Shown: positions 1 through 7,798, numbered from the stretch's first letter. The stretch is DNA of 33,617 bases from Dehalococcoidia bacterium (GCA_021296025.1 JAGWBF010000005.1:4412-38028); one strand, 5' to 3'. The notes: generated by a model not told the origin, from the sequence alone. Numbers and translations are program-made.

Positions 1-1220
1 ACCTCTTCCAGGGGAAGGTTGGCCTTCTGGGACAGGCTCTTCAGGTCGCAGGGGGCCCACTGCTCCACCGCCCCAGCGACGGCATCGAGGCCGCTGCCCG
101 CCTCCATGGCGGCAAGCTGCTCCAGCACCGAGGGGATGTTGCGGCGGTGACGCCTCCTGGGCTGGGGGTCGATTATCGTTCCCCCACCCAGAGTGGTGTC
201 GGCTGAGCGAATGACGAACAGGTCCCCCTTGACGGCAGGCACCGAATCCTGCAGGTGGAGCTGGGCCCAGCCTTCCTGCCCTGCTCCCAGGACATCGGCA
301 TCCAGCAGGCGCACCCTGGCAGGGACCTCGGTGGTGTACAGGTGGAAGGTGACATTCTCGTTGTGGGAAAGGGACTGGCTGGCGCCCTTCAGCATCGTGA
401 TGCGGGCATCTATCCTGTTGGTCAGCTGGAGCCAGCTGCCCGCGGTGAGCATCTCTCCCCGCTGCACATCGTGGCGTGACAGGCCGGAGAGGTTCACAGC
501 CAGGCGTATGCCCGGCTCGGCGCGCTCCGCCTTCTTCTGGTGGCTCTGCAGGCCGCGGATTCGTCCCCGTTCCCCCGACAGGGCAAGGCGCACCTCCTGC
601 CCAACGTGCAGGTTTCCGTCGATGAGGGTGCCCGTCACAACGGTGCCGAAGCCCGGGACGCTGAAGCACCGGTCCACGGGAAGCCGGGGGCGTCCCAGGT
701 CCTTCCTGGCCTCCGTTTCGTCCAGCATCCCGTCTATGGTGGCTATTAGAGAGTCCATTCCCTCCCCGGTGTACGCCGAGACCACCTGGGTGGGCGCACC
801 CTCCAGGATGGTTCCCGCCACTACATCTTCCACCTCAGCCTTAACCAGCTCCACCAGCTCCGGGTCCACCATGTCCGCCTTGGTGATGACGACAAGCCCC
901 CGCTTGATCTTGAGGATATCCAGGATGGCTAGGTGTTCCCTGGTCTGCTGCATCACGCTCTCGTTGGCAGCCACCACCAGCATCGCCAGGTCGATTCCGC
1001 CCACGCCGGCCAGCATGTTCTTTATAAAACGTTCATGCCCGGGAACATCGACGATGCTCACCTCCCGGCCTCCGGGAAGGGACATCCATGCGAAGCCCAG
1101 GTCGATGGTCATCTCCCGTTCCTTCTCCTGGGGAAGGCGGTCGGGGTCTATGCCTGTGAGGGCTTTGACCAGGGTGGACTTGCCATGGTCAACGTGTCCG
1201 GCGGTGCCGATAACGTACAT
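1..1220 (-). CDS. selB: Selenocysteine-specific elongation factor SelB, 3' end cut by window edge
   Basis: SelB is the GTPase that carries Sec-tRNA to the ribosome at UGA codons followed by a SECIS element. The minus strand stays open from the ATG at 1218-1220 to the left edge, giving about 406 residues. The first residues read MYVIGTAGHVDHGKST, a G1 loop. LTGIDPDRLPQEKEREMTID follows, the switch I stretch typical of SelB rather than EF-Tu. Then come DVPGHERF (G3) and TKAD (G4). Beta-barrel domains II and III and the start of the C-terminal winged-helix region are visible; the remaining winged helices lie outside the window. It implies that the genome makes selenoproteins. selA, selD and tRNA-Sec are not visible here. 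I found no selenoprotein gene with an in-frame UGA in the window. Family assignment is secure. Confidence 0.95.
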   Translation of the reverse strand, partial: MYVIGTAGHVDHGKSTLVKALTGIDPDRLPQEKEREMTIDLGFAWMSLPGGREVSIVDVPGHERFIKNMLAGVGGIDLAMLVVAANESVMQQTREHLAILDILKIKRGLVVITKADMVDPELVELVKAEVEDVVAGTILEGAPTQVVSAYTGEGMDSLIATIDGMLDETEARKDLGRPRLPVDRCFSVPGFGTVVTGTLIDGNLHVGQEVRLALSGERGRIRGLQSHQKKAERAEPGIRLAVNLSGLSRHDVQRGEMLTAGSWLQLTNRIDARITMLKGASQSLSHNENVTFHLYTTEVPARVRLLDADVLGAGQEGWAQLHLQDSVPAVKGDLFVIRSADTTLGGGTIIDPQPRRRHRRNIPSVLEQLAAMEAGSGLDAVAGAVEQWAPCDLKSLSQKANLPLEE

Positions 1221-1337
1221 GGACGGAACCTTGAGCGAGGCTGGTGTCAGAATAGCATCAGCTACGGTGGGAATCAAACGAGAGGCGGGATCCTCGGTAA
1301 CTGTGGTAATAAGACGACGCAGTCATCGAGGCCAGCC

Positions 1338-1757
1338 TCAGCTGAGATAAGCCATGAGAAGGGGCCGATAAGCGTCCAACGCCTCCGACTCTGGCAATTC
1401 AGGAGCATTGAACCACCGTACCTCTGTATGCTCCTCGGGTGCCATGTTTGTGGGTTCTCCTTCCCAAACTCGGACCGCGTAAACGTGTATGGTGGCGGGC
1501 TCGATTGGGTCGGCGATCTGTTCCAGCCAAACGCAGTCAAGCACCTTGATGCCTAGTTCCTCCGTAGCTTCTCGTCGCAGAGCGTCTTCCAAAGACTCGC
1601 CATCATTGACATGGCCACCAAACAGATCCCAAGCCTTTGGAAAGAAGCGCAACCACGGAGCCCGGTAAACAAGAAGCACATTGCCATCCTTAGCAAGAAT
1701 CCCGGCAACGCAGATATTGGAGGATGCGAGCAAGGTTAGGTCCCCGCCCGACGGCAC
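1338..1757 (-). CDS. Nudix hydrolase
   Basis: A 139-residue Nudix hydrolase that would cleave a nucleoside diphosphate linked to another group; the substrate is not predictable. The Nudix box GX5EX7REUXEEXGU is intact at about residues 48-70 (G48, E54, R62-E63, E66-E67, G69). The box supplies the metal-binding glutamates. The length is normal for a single-domain house-cleaning enzyme such as a MutT-like protein. The longest reading starts at GTG 1757 without a visible ribosome binding site. TTG at 1733, preceded by GGGGA, is a plausible alternative and keeps the whole domain. It lies upstream of selB on the same strand with about 117 bases between them. Its base composition looks more A+T-rich than the selB and holB neighbours. 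Confidence 0.88.
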   Translation of the reverse strand: MPSGGDLTLLASSNICVAGILAKDGNVLLVYRAPWLRFFPKAWDLFGGHVNDGESLEDALRREATEELGIKVLDCVWLEQIADPIEPATIHVYAVRVWEGEPTNMAPEEHTEVRWFNAPELPESEALDAYRPLLMAYLS

Positions 1758-1762
1758 AAGAG

Positions 1763-1852
1763 ATGGATGTGCTGTGCCAGAGATGCGAACGGCTCTACTC
1801 CCCTAAATTTCAACTCAAGGGCAAGGAGGTTTGCTTGTCGTGTGGTTTCTGA
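1763..1852 (+). CDS. Possible zinc-ribbon microprotein (29 residues)
   Basis: A short open frame from ATG 1763 to TGA 1850-1852 encodes 29 residues with two CxxC pairs, CQRC near the start and CLSC near the end, about 18 residues apart. That spacing could bind one zinc ion. I see no convincing ribosome binding site. The start lies five bases from the divergent Nudix GTG start, leaving little room for promoters. It may be a real small protein, the remnant of a longer zinc-ribbon gene, or chance. Confidence 0.2.
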   Translation: MDVLCQRCERLYSPKFQLKGKEVCLSCGF

Positions 1853-1919
1853 CAACTTTGTTCTCGGTAGTTCTAGGTTGGGGGCAGCAGGTTCAATCTT
1901 AAGATCCCGCTTCCCGTAC

Positions 1920-2564
1920 TCAGGCTGTCCCGGATGCCATCTCGTTGATCTGGCTGTAGCGGAAGCAGTCGATGGTGTGGTCGTTGACCATCCCGACGGA
2001 CTGCATCAGGGCGTAGCAGATGGTACTGCCAACGAACTTGAACCCCCGTTTCCGGAGGTCCTTGCTCATGGCATCGGACTCGGCGGTGTGGGCGGGCACC
2101 TCGTCCATGGAACGCCAGGAGTTGATGCGGGGAGCGCCGCCTATGAAGCCCCACAGGTAGGCATCGAAGCTGCCGAAGCTGTCCTGAACCGCCAGGAAGC
2201 TCTGGGCGTTCAGGACGGAGGCATGTATCTTGAGCCGGTTGCGAATGATGCCCGCGTCCCCCAAGAGCACGTCGATCTTGTCCTGGTCGTAAGAGGCGAT
2301 CACCCTGGCTTCGAAGTTGTCGAAGGCCCGCCGGTACCCGTCCCGCTTCTTCAGGATGGTCTCCCAGCTAAGCCCTGCCTGGGCGCCCTCCAGCAGGAGC
2401 ATCTCGAAGAGGAGGCGGTCATCGTGCACGGGAACGCCCCACTCCCGGTCATGGTAGGGATAGGACACCAGGCTGCTGACCCATGCGCAGCGGGTCAGGC
2501 CATCCTCTGAGGGGTGATTCCCTTGGTCTGCACTAAGCTGTCTCTCATTCATATTGCTTCCCAT
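1920..2564 (-). CDS. tag: DNA-3-methyladenine glycosylase I
   Basis: Tag removes 3-methyladenine from alkylated DNA as the first step of base excision repair. The 214 residues carry the family signature RCAWV, then YHDREWG, then LLLEGAQAGLSWETILKKR. The four residues that bind structural zinc in E. coli Tag appear to be present: C26, H38, H196 and C200 (the last two in DHTIDC). E41 in the DREWG motif is the conserved acidic residue of the pocket. ATG 2564 gives the longest reading; ATG 2552 has a better ribosome binding site (GGGAAG) and removes only four residues. It lies on the same strand as holB but is separated from it by 133 bases that contain a hairpin repeat, so it probably has its own promoter. 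Confidence 0.95.
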   Translation of the reverse strand: MGSNMNERQLSADQGNHPSEDGLTRCAWVSSLVSYPYHDREWGVPVHDDRLLFEMLLLEGAQAGLSWETILKKRDGYRRAFDNFEARVIASYDQDKIDVLLGDAGIIRNRLKIHASVLNAQSFLAVQDSFGSFDAYLWGFIGGAPRINSWRSMDEVPAHTAESDAMSKDLRKRGFKFVGSTICYALMQSVGMVNDHTIDCFRYSQINEMASGTA

Positions 2565-2628
2565 GTCACCACTCTACTAAGGTGTTGCACCTCGTTTGTG
2601 AACTAGGGTATCCAGGCCTGCCGATTAC

Positions 2629-2656
2629 TGGATTGCGGCCTTCGCCGCAATGACGA
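2629..2656. repeat. 28-bp interspersed hairpin repeat, copy 1
   Basis: This 28-base stretch is repeated exactly at 10876-10903. Its core is a perfect 8-bp stem, ATTGCGGC and GCCGCAAT, around a CTTC loop, followed by TGACGA. It sits in the gap between holB and tag. It resembles the short palindromic intergenic repeats seen in many bacteria. Confidence 0.8.
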
Positions 2657-2697
2657 GATGACGCGTTTCTCTGCCGAAGCAGAGGGATAAACGTACC

Positions 2698-3726
2698 CTA
2701 GCGGTCCTGCCAGCGCTTCTTTTCCCTGGCCGGGAGGGCCAGCATGAACGACTCAAGCGCCAGCCTCGGGTTGGCGTTGCTCTCCAGGGCCTCTATGGTG
2801 TCGCGAATGCCGGTGATGGTCTTGACCACCTGCTGGGTGGTCACCTGCTCGGCCCCCTGTCGAAGGGCATCCATCTGATCGAGGTTGCTTACGTGCTCCT
2901 CGCTCCCCTCTTTCATCAGCAGGACATCCCTCCACCACCGGAGCCACTGCTCCAGCTCCCCCACAGCATCCTGCCGGTCGCGGGAGTAGCGAGAGGCCAG
3001 ATCCCCGCCGTAGTCGAACCGCTCCTCGAGGGTAGCGCAGGAAAGCCGGGCGATGCGCTCCACCTGGGCGGACCTGTGCTCCATGACCGAAGGTTCCCTG
3101 GCAGCCGACAGCGCCCAGCCAAGGCACCCCCTAGAGAGCCGGGCCAGCACCTCCGCTTGATCCGGTCCCGCCGCGCCCGAGGAGGTCAGCTCTTCGGCCA
3201 CCGCAGGGATGGGCAGCGGGTGCAGCTCTATGCGGTGGCACCGGGAGCGTATGGTCGGGAGAACAGCCACCTCCTGGGAAGTCAGCAGGAGGAACAGCAC
3301 CTGGTCGGGGGGTTCTTCCAGCACCTTGAGCAGGGCGTTGGCCGCCTCGGTGCTCATCTCCTCGGCCCCATCGAAGATATACACCCTGGTGGAGCCCTCA
3401 TAGGGCTTGAGGCTGGTCTGGTGCTGGAGCTCCCGTATGGTGGAGATGCTGATCTGGCGCCGGGAGGCTCCATCCTCTTCCCGAGCTGTGCTTATCACCT
3501 GGACGTCGGCGTGGCTGCCAGAGGCGATGCGCTGGCACTGGGTGCAGGAACCGCAGGGGGCATCCTCAGCGCTGGTGCAGTTCACCCTCTGGGCGATGTT
3601 CGTAGCCAAGGTGCCTTTGCCGATGTGGGGCGGACCGACTACCAAGTAGGCGTGGGGAGCCCGGCCGTCGCGGAAAGCGCGGTCAAGCTGCCCTACCAGC
3701 ACATCATGTCCCCGCAGCTGCCACAC
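2698..3726 (-). CDS. holB: DNA polymerase III clamp-loader subunit delta'
   Basis: A 342-residue AAA+ protein that acts in the clamp loader, which places the beta sliding clamp on primed DNA. A P-loop GPPHIGKGT lies at residues 31-39. The zinc module has four cysteines (C50, C58, C61, C64, in the CGSCTQC region). ANALLKVLEEPP and a TIRSRC sensor/arginine-finger motif follow. Delta' in E. coli lacks a working P-loop, but here the loop keeps its lysine (K37). The protein therefore resembles DnaX/delta'-type subunits of other bacteria, and a DnaX-like reading is the main alternative. Its length fits delta' and there is no long tau-like tail. The start is GTG 3726. It lies 51 bases downstream of lysA on the same strand, so the two are probably cotranscribed. 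Confidence 0.9.
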   Translation of the reverse strand: MWQLRGHDVLVGQLDRAFRDGRAPHAYLVVGPPHIGKGTLATNIAQRVNCTSAEDAPCGSCTQCQRIASGSHADVQVISTAREEDGASRRQISISTIRELQHQTSLKPYEGSTRVYIFDGAEEMSTEAANALLKVLEEPPDQVLFLLLTSQEVAVLPTIRSRCHRIELHPLPIPAVAEELTSSGAAGPDQAEVLARLSRGCLGWALSAAREPSVMEHRSAQVERIARLSCATLEERFDYGGDLASRYSRDRQDAVGELEQWLRWWRDVLLMKEGSEEHVSNLDQMDALRQGAEQVTTQQVVKTITGIRDTIEALESNANPRLALESFMLALPAREKKRWQDR

Positions 3727-3777
3727 GACTAGGGATTTCCAGGTGGAAGTTGTGCCGGCGGCGGGGGATTTCCCGGA

Positions 3778-5085
3778 TCAGACCACATCGCACAGCATCA
3801 TGTCCTGGTAACTCTCGCGGCGGCGTATGAGCCGGGCGCTACCATCCTTGACCAGGACGATGGGCGGGCGGGGATTGAGGTTGTAGGTGCTGGCCATGGA
3901 CAGGCAGTAGGCCCCGGCGGCGGGGATGGCTATGATGTCGTCGGCCTCCACGGGAGGGAGCTTTACGTCCCGTACCAGGACATCGCCCGATTCGCAGTAC
4001 TTACCGGCTATGGTCACCAAATCCGTGGGTTCGGTGTTGAGCTTGCCAGGCACCACTGCTTCGTAGGCGGCTTCGTAGAGGGCGGGGCGGATGTTGTCCC
4101 CCATTCCCCCGTCCACCGATATGTACTTCCTAACTCCCGGAATGTCCTTCACTGCACCCACCCTGTACAGGGCCACCCCGGCCGGACCTGTGATGGAGCG
4201 GCCCGGCTCGATGACAAGCTGAGGCAGGTCCATTCCCAGGGAACGGCAGGTGTCGGACAGGGTGCCGGTGATGGCTTCGGCGTACTGGGCGATGGTGGGC
4301 GGCTCCTGGTCCCGGGTGTAGGCGATGGCGAACCCTCCGCCCGGGCTGAGCTCCTGGAGGTCCAGCCCGTCCTCCCGGAGACGGGATGCGAACTCCAGCA
4401 CCACCTCCAAGCCCATCCGATAAGGCTCAAGCTCGAATATGGGGGAGCCCAGGTGGAAGTGCAGGCCCTTCAGCTTGAGGTGGGGGGACCGGAGCACCTT
4501 GAGCACCGCTTCTTCAGCCTGCCCAGTCTGTATGGGGAAGCCGAACTTGCTGTCCAGGATACCCGTGGTGGTGTGAGCATGGGTGTGGGCATCGACCCCT
4601 GGGGAGACCCGCACCAGGACCTCTTGCACTGTTCCCGCCTCACCGGCGATCTGCTCTAGGAGTTCTATCTCGTGGAAGCTGTCCAGGGCAACTGTGCCAA
4701 TGCCCCACCGTACGGCGTCCTGAAGCTCCTGGGGGCCCTTGTTGTTGCCATGAAAGCAGACCGACTCAGAGGGGTAGCCCACGGCCTGGGCTATGGCCAG
4801 CTCGCCTCCCGACACCACGTCCAGCCCCAGCCCTTCCTCCATGAAAATGCGCGCCAGGGCAGGATTGACGTAGGCCTTGCAGGCGTACACCACATCGGTG
4901 TTGGGATACAGGCTGCGGAACTCGTTGAGGAACTCGCGGCATCGGTTCCGAAGCATATCTTCGTCGAATATGTACAGAGGGGTGCCATACTCCTGGGCCA
5001 AGGCTGCAACATCGCAGCCCCCGATCAGGAGGCGGCCGGCAGCATCAGCGGTTGCGGTCTCGGGGAAAACATGGGTGGGGAACAT
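3778..5085 (-). CDS. lysA: Diaminopimelate decarboxylase
   Basis: LysA is a PLP enzyme that converts meso-diaminopimelate to lysine, the last step of lysine synthesis. The PLP lysine sits in YACKAY (K70 from the chosen start). GLDVVSGGEL, HLGSP, EPGRSI and GAYCLSM are family motifs in the expected order. The frame stays open to an ATG at 5133. A promoter with TTGACA and TACGAT, 17 bases apart, lies at 5116-5144, so transcription should begin near 5109, downstream of that ATG. I therefore chose ATG 5085, which has AAGG eight bases upstream and gives 435 residues beginning MFPTHVFPETA, as in related proteins. It is probably the first gene of a lysA-holB unit. Confidence 0.95.
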   Translation of the reverse strand: MFPTHVFPETATADAAGRLLIGGCDVAALAQEYGTPLYIFDEDMLRNRCREFLNEFRSLYPNTDVVYACKAYVNPALARIFMEEGLGLDVVSGGELAIAQAVGYPSESVCFHGNNKGPQELQDAVRWGIGTVALDSFHEIELLEQIAGEAGTVQEVLVRVSPGVDAHTHAHTTTGILDSKFGFPIQTGQAEEAVLKVLRSPHLKLKGLHFHLGSPIFELEPYRMGLEVVLEFASRLREDGLDLQELSPGGGFAIAYTRDQEPPTIAQYAEAITGTLSDTCRSLGMDLPQLVIEPGRSITGPAGVALYRVGAVKDIPGVRKYISVDGGMGDNIRPALYEAAYEAVVPGKLNTEPTDLVTIAGKYCESGDVLVRDVKLPPVEADDIIAIPAAGAYCLSMASTYNLNPRPPIVLVKDGSARLIRRRESYQDMMLCDVV

Positions 5086-5115
5086 GCCAAAAACCTTCGT
5101 GCTCAGAGTTGGTTC

Positions 5116-5144
5116 ATCGTAAGTAGAAGGCATCAGGCTGTCAA
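5116..5144 (-). promoter_or_regulatory. Predicted sigma70-type promoter of lysA
   Basis: On the minus strand TTGACA (5144-5139) and TACGAT (5121-5116) are separated by 17 bases. The predicted transcription start near 5109 falls between the two candidate lysA start codons and favours ATG 5085. It is read from the consensus only. Confidence 0.5.
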
Positions 5145-5233
5145 GGAACGGGGGGTAGGGGGCCGTCGGGACCGGCCCGGCCTTTGGCCCTGCCCCTCTT
5201 CGGGGGAACCATCGTGGCTGAGGACCACGAACT

Positions 5234-5263
5234 TTGCCATTAATTCCTTATGTGGAATACAAT
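5234..5263 (+). promoter_or_regulatory. Predicted promoter of the Xre/PLD-ATPase island
   Basis: TTGCCA at 5234-5239 and TACAAT at 5258-5263 are 18 bases apart, giving a predicted start near 5270. It faces the Xre gene at 5380 and leaves a leader of about 110 bases. An ATG at 5270-5272 coincides with the predicted start and opens a 22-residue frame ending at 5338. Confidence 0.5.
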
Positions 5264-5340
5264 TGATCTATGCCTTGGGGGGGTTGGGGACACCAGAAAA
5301 TCTACAAGCTAGGCGTGTCCTTAGCCGTCAACCTCTAGCA

Positions 5341-5350
5341 CGAACGTTCG
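5341..5350. promoter_or_regulatory. Perfect 10-bp palindrome, candidate operator
   Basis: CGAACGTTCG is a perfect palindrome 30 bases ahead of the Xre-family start codon and downstream of the predicted promoter. Xre-type regulators often repress their own operon through such sites. The link is inferred from position only. Confidence 0.3.
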
Positions 5351-5379
5351 AAAGCGTTGCGAAAGTAGAGGCCTATCAC

Positions 5380-5694
5380 ATGAGTGGACGCCGTCCGTTC
5401 AGCGAACTGACCAAGGACTTTACTCCGGAGCATCGTCAGCGTATCGACGACCTGAAGAGACAGCTGCTTGAGGAGATGCCGTTGCACGAGCTCCGACGGG
5501 CGCGGGCGTTGACCCAGCGGGACATGGCGAAGATGCTCAAGGTGAATCAACCCGCTGTATCCAAGCTGGAGCAGCGGGCTGATGTGTATGTGTCCAGCTT
5601 GAGGTCCTTCATAGAAGCTGCGGGCGGGAAGCTGAAGATCGTGGCCGAGTTCCCCGAGGGCGAGGTAGCAATCACCAACTTCTCCGACGTGTGA
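5380..5694 (+). CDS. Xre-family HTH regulator (antitoxin-like)
   Basis: A 104-residue helix-turn-helix protein. The HTH covers about residues 38-65, with ALTQRDMAKMLKVNQPAVSK as the recognition core. It is followed by YVSSLRSFIEAAGGKLKIVA, which is typical of HigA/MqsA-like antitoxins that pair with RelE/HigB toxins. No toxin frame is visible next to it. Upstream lies only a short leader, and downstream is the PLD-ATPase gene. ATG 5380 has GAGG eight bases upstream. The same frame is open far upstream, but only as the antisense of lysA, so the longer reading is rejected. It may control the downstream gene, 97 bases away on the same strand. Alternatively it is an orphan antitoxin. Confidence 0.8.
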   Translation: MSGRRPFSELTKDFTPEHRQRIDDLKRQLLEEMPLHELRRARALTQRDMAKMLKVNQPAVSKLEQRADVYVSSLRSFIEAAGGKLKIVAEFPEGEVAITNFSDV

Positions 5695-5704
5695 GAGGAT
5701 GGGG

Positions 5705-5785
5705 ATGCGTCCTGAAGATGTGGTGTCCGGATTTACGAGGGTTGAGGTGTTCGGAGGAAAGGCTATAAACTCAGCAAGAAGGTAA
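5705..5785 (+). CDS. Possible 26-residue leader peptide
   Basis: A small frame runs from ATG 5705 (GAGG six bases upstream) to TAA 5783-5785, between the Xre gene and the PLD-ATPase gene. It is in the same frame as the latter and ends seven bases before its start. It could be a leader peptide that couples translation, the remains of a longer N-terminus cut off by a stop codon, or chance. I recognise no similarity. Confidence 0.2.
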   Translation: MRPEDVVSGFTRVEVFGGKAINSARR

Positions 5786-5791
5786 TATCCG

Positions 5792-7798
5792 ATGATGGAT
5801 GACCACACACAGAATCGATTGGACTTCGGCGACCCACACTCCGCCGCAGAGCAAGGCTTGAAGGTCGTAACGGCCGGGTTCAAAGGAGTAGAACCGTTCA
5901 GTTGGGACATATTCAACGGATTCGACAGGATGCGGGTACTGACCTACTCCGTAAGTGCCCGGATGATTTTCAGGATGCTGGACAGATTCTCTTTTGAGAT
6001 GTTCGAGTGCGTCTTCGGATACGAAGGAGGGCTGCGGCGGTTTGCCGATGTTGTCGCGTTCCAACAGTTCTTAATCAACCAGGTGAGGGACTGTGCACTT
6101 CAACTGAAGGACGGACGGCAGCGCGTCATATTGGAAAGGGTCCATAGCGGCAGGGCTCGCTTCTATGTTGTGAAGGACAACATAGCCCACGCCAAGCTGT
6201 ATTTGCTTGAGTCTGACCGCCCCAAGCGACGCAGGGTCATAGTGGGATCGGCCAACCTGTCTGAAAGAGCCTTTGGGGGCAAGCAGCCTGAGACATTGAT
6301 CGTCTTTGACGACGACATTGAGGCGTGGGAGCACTACTCCCGGGAATACGATGCTGTAAAGGAGACTGCCTCTGACAGGGTCGACATCCCCGTAAACCTC
6401 CGAGAGGCTGAGATATCGTTTGTGGACACTCCTGTCCTGAGGGACCCAGGACAGACGGTGTTTCAGGCGCCTTCTGTCGAAGAACTGACGCTCCCGCAGG
6501 TCTTGCACAAGGTGGAGGAGCTCGCTGTTCCGATAGACCGGGTCATTACGCCCCAGATACCCAGAGAAAACGGAAGGTATGTTGTAACGCCATCCGTAAA
6601 AGCCGAGATCAAGAAGATGCGGTGGCAGAAGGGACAGTCCCAAAGTGTCGAAACCAAACCAACCAGCCTGACCATCCACCCGGAGTCCAGACACGTCTCG
6701 CTATCGGGCGTTCATGTTCCGCTGGAGACGGACACAGAGGGTTTGCGGAGGAGCTCCGAAGCCATAGTCGAGTACTTCAACAACTACGAATTGGGCTTCG
6801 TAGGTGATGTGCCTCAATTGCAGCGAGACTACTTTACCTTTATGTCCTGGCTGTATATATCGCCGTTTATCTGCGATCTTCGGACACGAGCCGTCGTGCG
6901 CGGAGGCAATATCTTCCACTACCCTTCCTTCGCGATCATCTACGGCAAGTCAAACTGTGGCAAGACTAGCTTGGTAGATACTCTAGTCGCCAGCATGTTC
7001 GGTTATCCGAGCACAGTAGAAAAGGACAGCTTCACTCGCAGGATACTTAGGGGACTTCAACAGAATTACAAACGTTTCCCCGTAGTCTTTGACGATATCA
7101 CCCGCAGGCGGTTCACTGACCATGGCCTGGATATTGTCAAGGACGAGAACCTGCCTCCTGTCAAGGAGCACCCGTGCTTCGTAATTTCCATGAATGCGGA
7201 GCCTCAATCATTCCCGGACGAGGTAGTGAAGCGCTGCCTCATGATCTATACCAACACATCCATCCCCACCCACAGACACTCCTTGGCTGATCGCTTGCAC
7301 TCCAGCGTGGAGGACATCCGAAACAGGCTGACAACAGACCTTTACAGGCGGTACCTCGCAGTCATTATGGATAGGCTCAACGGCACTCCCGAGCCAGGAG
7401 ATATTCTGCAGATGTCCTCTGAGGTTATATGCGATCTCTTGGAGGTTCATACCGGCGGGCAGTTGCCCCATTGGTGTAAGCCCGTTTCGTGGAATCAGTA
7501 CGCCGACCGGCGCTACGAGAGACCAGCTAGGCGGCTGGCGGCGCTTTTGTCGCGTGAGAATTATCGGAGCAAAGTCGCCGAAGGGGAAAAAGGGTGGACG
7601 TTACAGTCGAACACCGTCGTCGTCTGGGACAAAGCGGATGCCTTCGGACGCACCTCTATAAAGGGAGAGATTCCCGACTTCCTTTACGATGACACCGCTA
7701 GCGTCGGAGATACGTTCGTTCTTTGGCGAGAGCAGACGGAGGAGTTCCTAGGAACTCCGATTTCCCGACCGGGCTTCAACTGGCCGTGGAATCGATAG
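5792..7798 (+). CDS. PLD-nuclease/P-loop ATPase fusion protein, candidate defence gene
   Basis: A 668-residue two-part protein. The N-terminal part (about 1-170) resembles phospholipase D-superfamily nucleases such as NgoFVII/BfiI. It has one HxK motif (H133, K135) followed by GSAN (G152-N155), so the active site would need a dimer. The middle part (about 340-500) is an ATPase with Walker A GKSNCGKTS (G385-T392, catalytic K391), Walker B VVFDD (D434, D435), a sensor asparagine in VISMN (N468) and an arginine (R481) in the finger position. The order recalls SF3 or phage-primase-type helicases. The linker (170-340) and the C-terminus (540-668) are unrecognised. ATG 5792 has AGAAGG nine bases upstream. 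By eye it is lower in G+C than its neighbours. Nuclease plus ATPase beside an Xre regulator suggests an anti-phage or plasmid-restriction role; this is inference. Confidence 0.85.
   Translation: MMDDHTQNRLDFGDPHSAAEQGLKVVTAGFKGVEPFSWDIFNGFDRMRVLTYSVSARMIFRMLDRFSFEMFECVFGYEGGLRRFADVVAFQQFLINQVRDCALQLKDGRQRVILERVHSGRARFYVVKDNIAHAKLYLLESDRPKRRRVIVGSANLSERAFGGKQPETLIVFDDDIEAWEHYSREYDAVKETASDRVDIPVNLREAEISFVDTPVLRDPGQTVFQAPSVEELTLPQVLHKVEELAVPIDRVITPQIPRENGRYVVTPSVKAEIKKMRWQKGQSQSVETKPTSLTIHPESRHVSLSGVHVPLETDTEGLRRSSEAIVEYFNNYELGFVGDVPQLQRDYFTFMSWLYISPFICDLRTRAVVRGGNIFHYPSFAIIYGKSNCGKTSLVDTLVASMFGYPSTVEKDSFTRRILRGLQQNYKRFPVVFDDITRRRFTDHGLDIVKDENLPPVKEHPCFVISMNAEPQSFPDEVVKRCLMIYTNTSIPTHRHSLADRLHSSVEDIRNRLTTDLYRRYLAVIMDRLNGTPEPGDILQMSSEVICDLLEVHTGGQLPHWCKPVSWNQYADRRYERPARRLAALLSRENYRSKVAEGEKGWTLQSNTVVVWDKADAFGRTSIKGEIPDFLYDDTASVGDTFVLWREQTEEFLGTPISRPGFNWPWNR

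Noticed and set aside
193..1350. Long plus-strand open frame of 385 codons
   Set aside because: It is the antisense of selB; the minus-strand translation shows SelB GTPase motifs, while the plus-strand product has no recognisable features.
4672..5379. Upstream extension of the Xre-family frame
   Set aside because: It reads through the antisense of lysA; ATG 5380 has a ribosome binding site and matches the family length.
5134..5379. Missing RelE/HigB toxin next to the Xre gene
   Set aside because: I looked for a toxin frame upstream on both strands and found none with a recognisable pattern, so no toxin-antitoxin pair is called.
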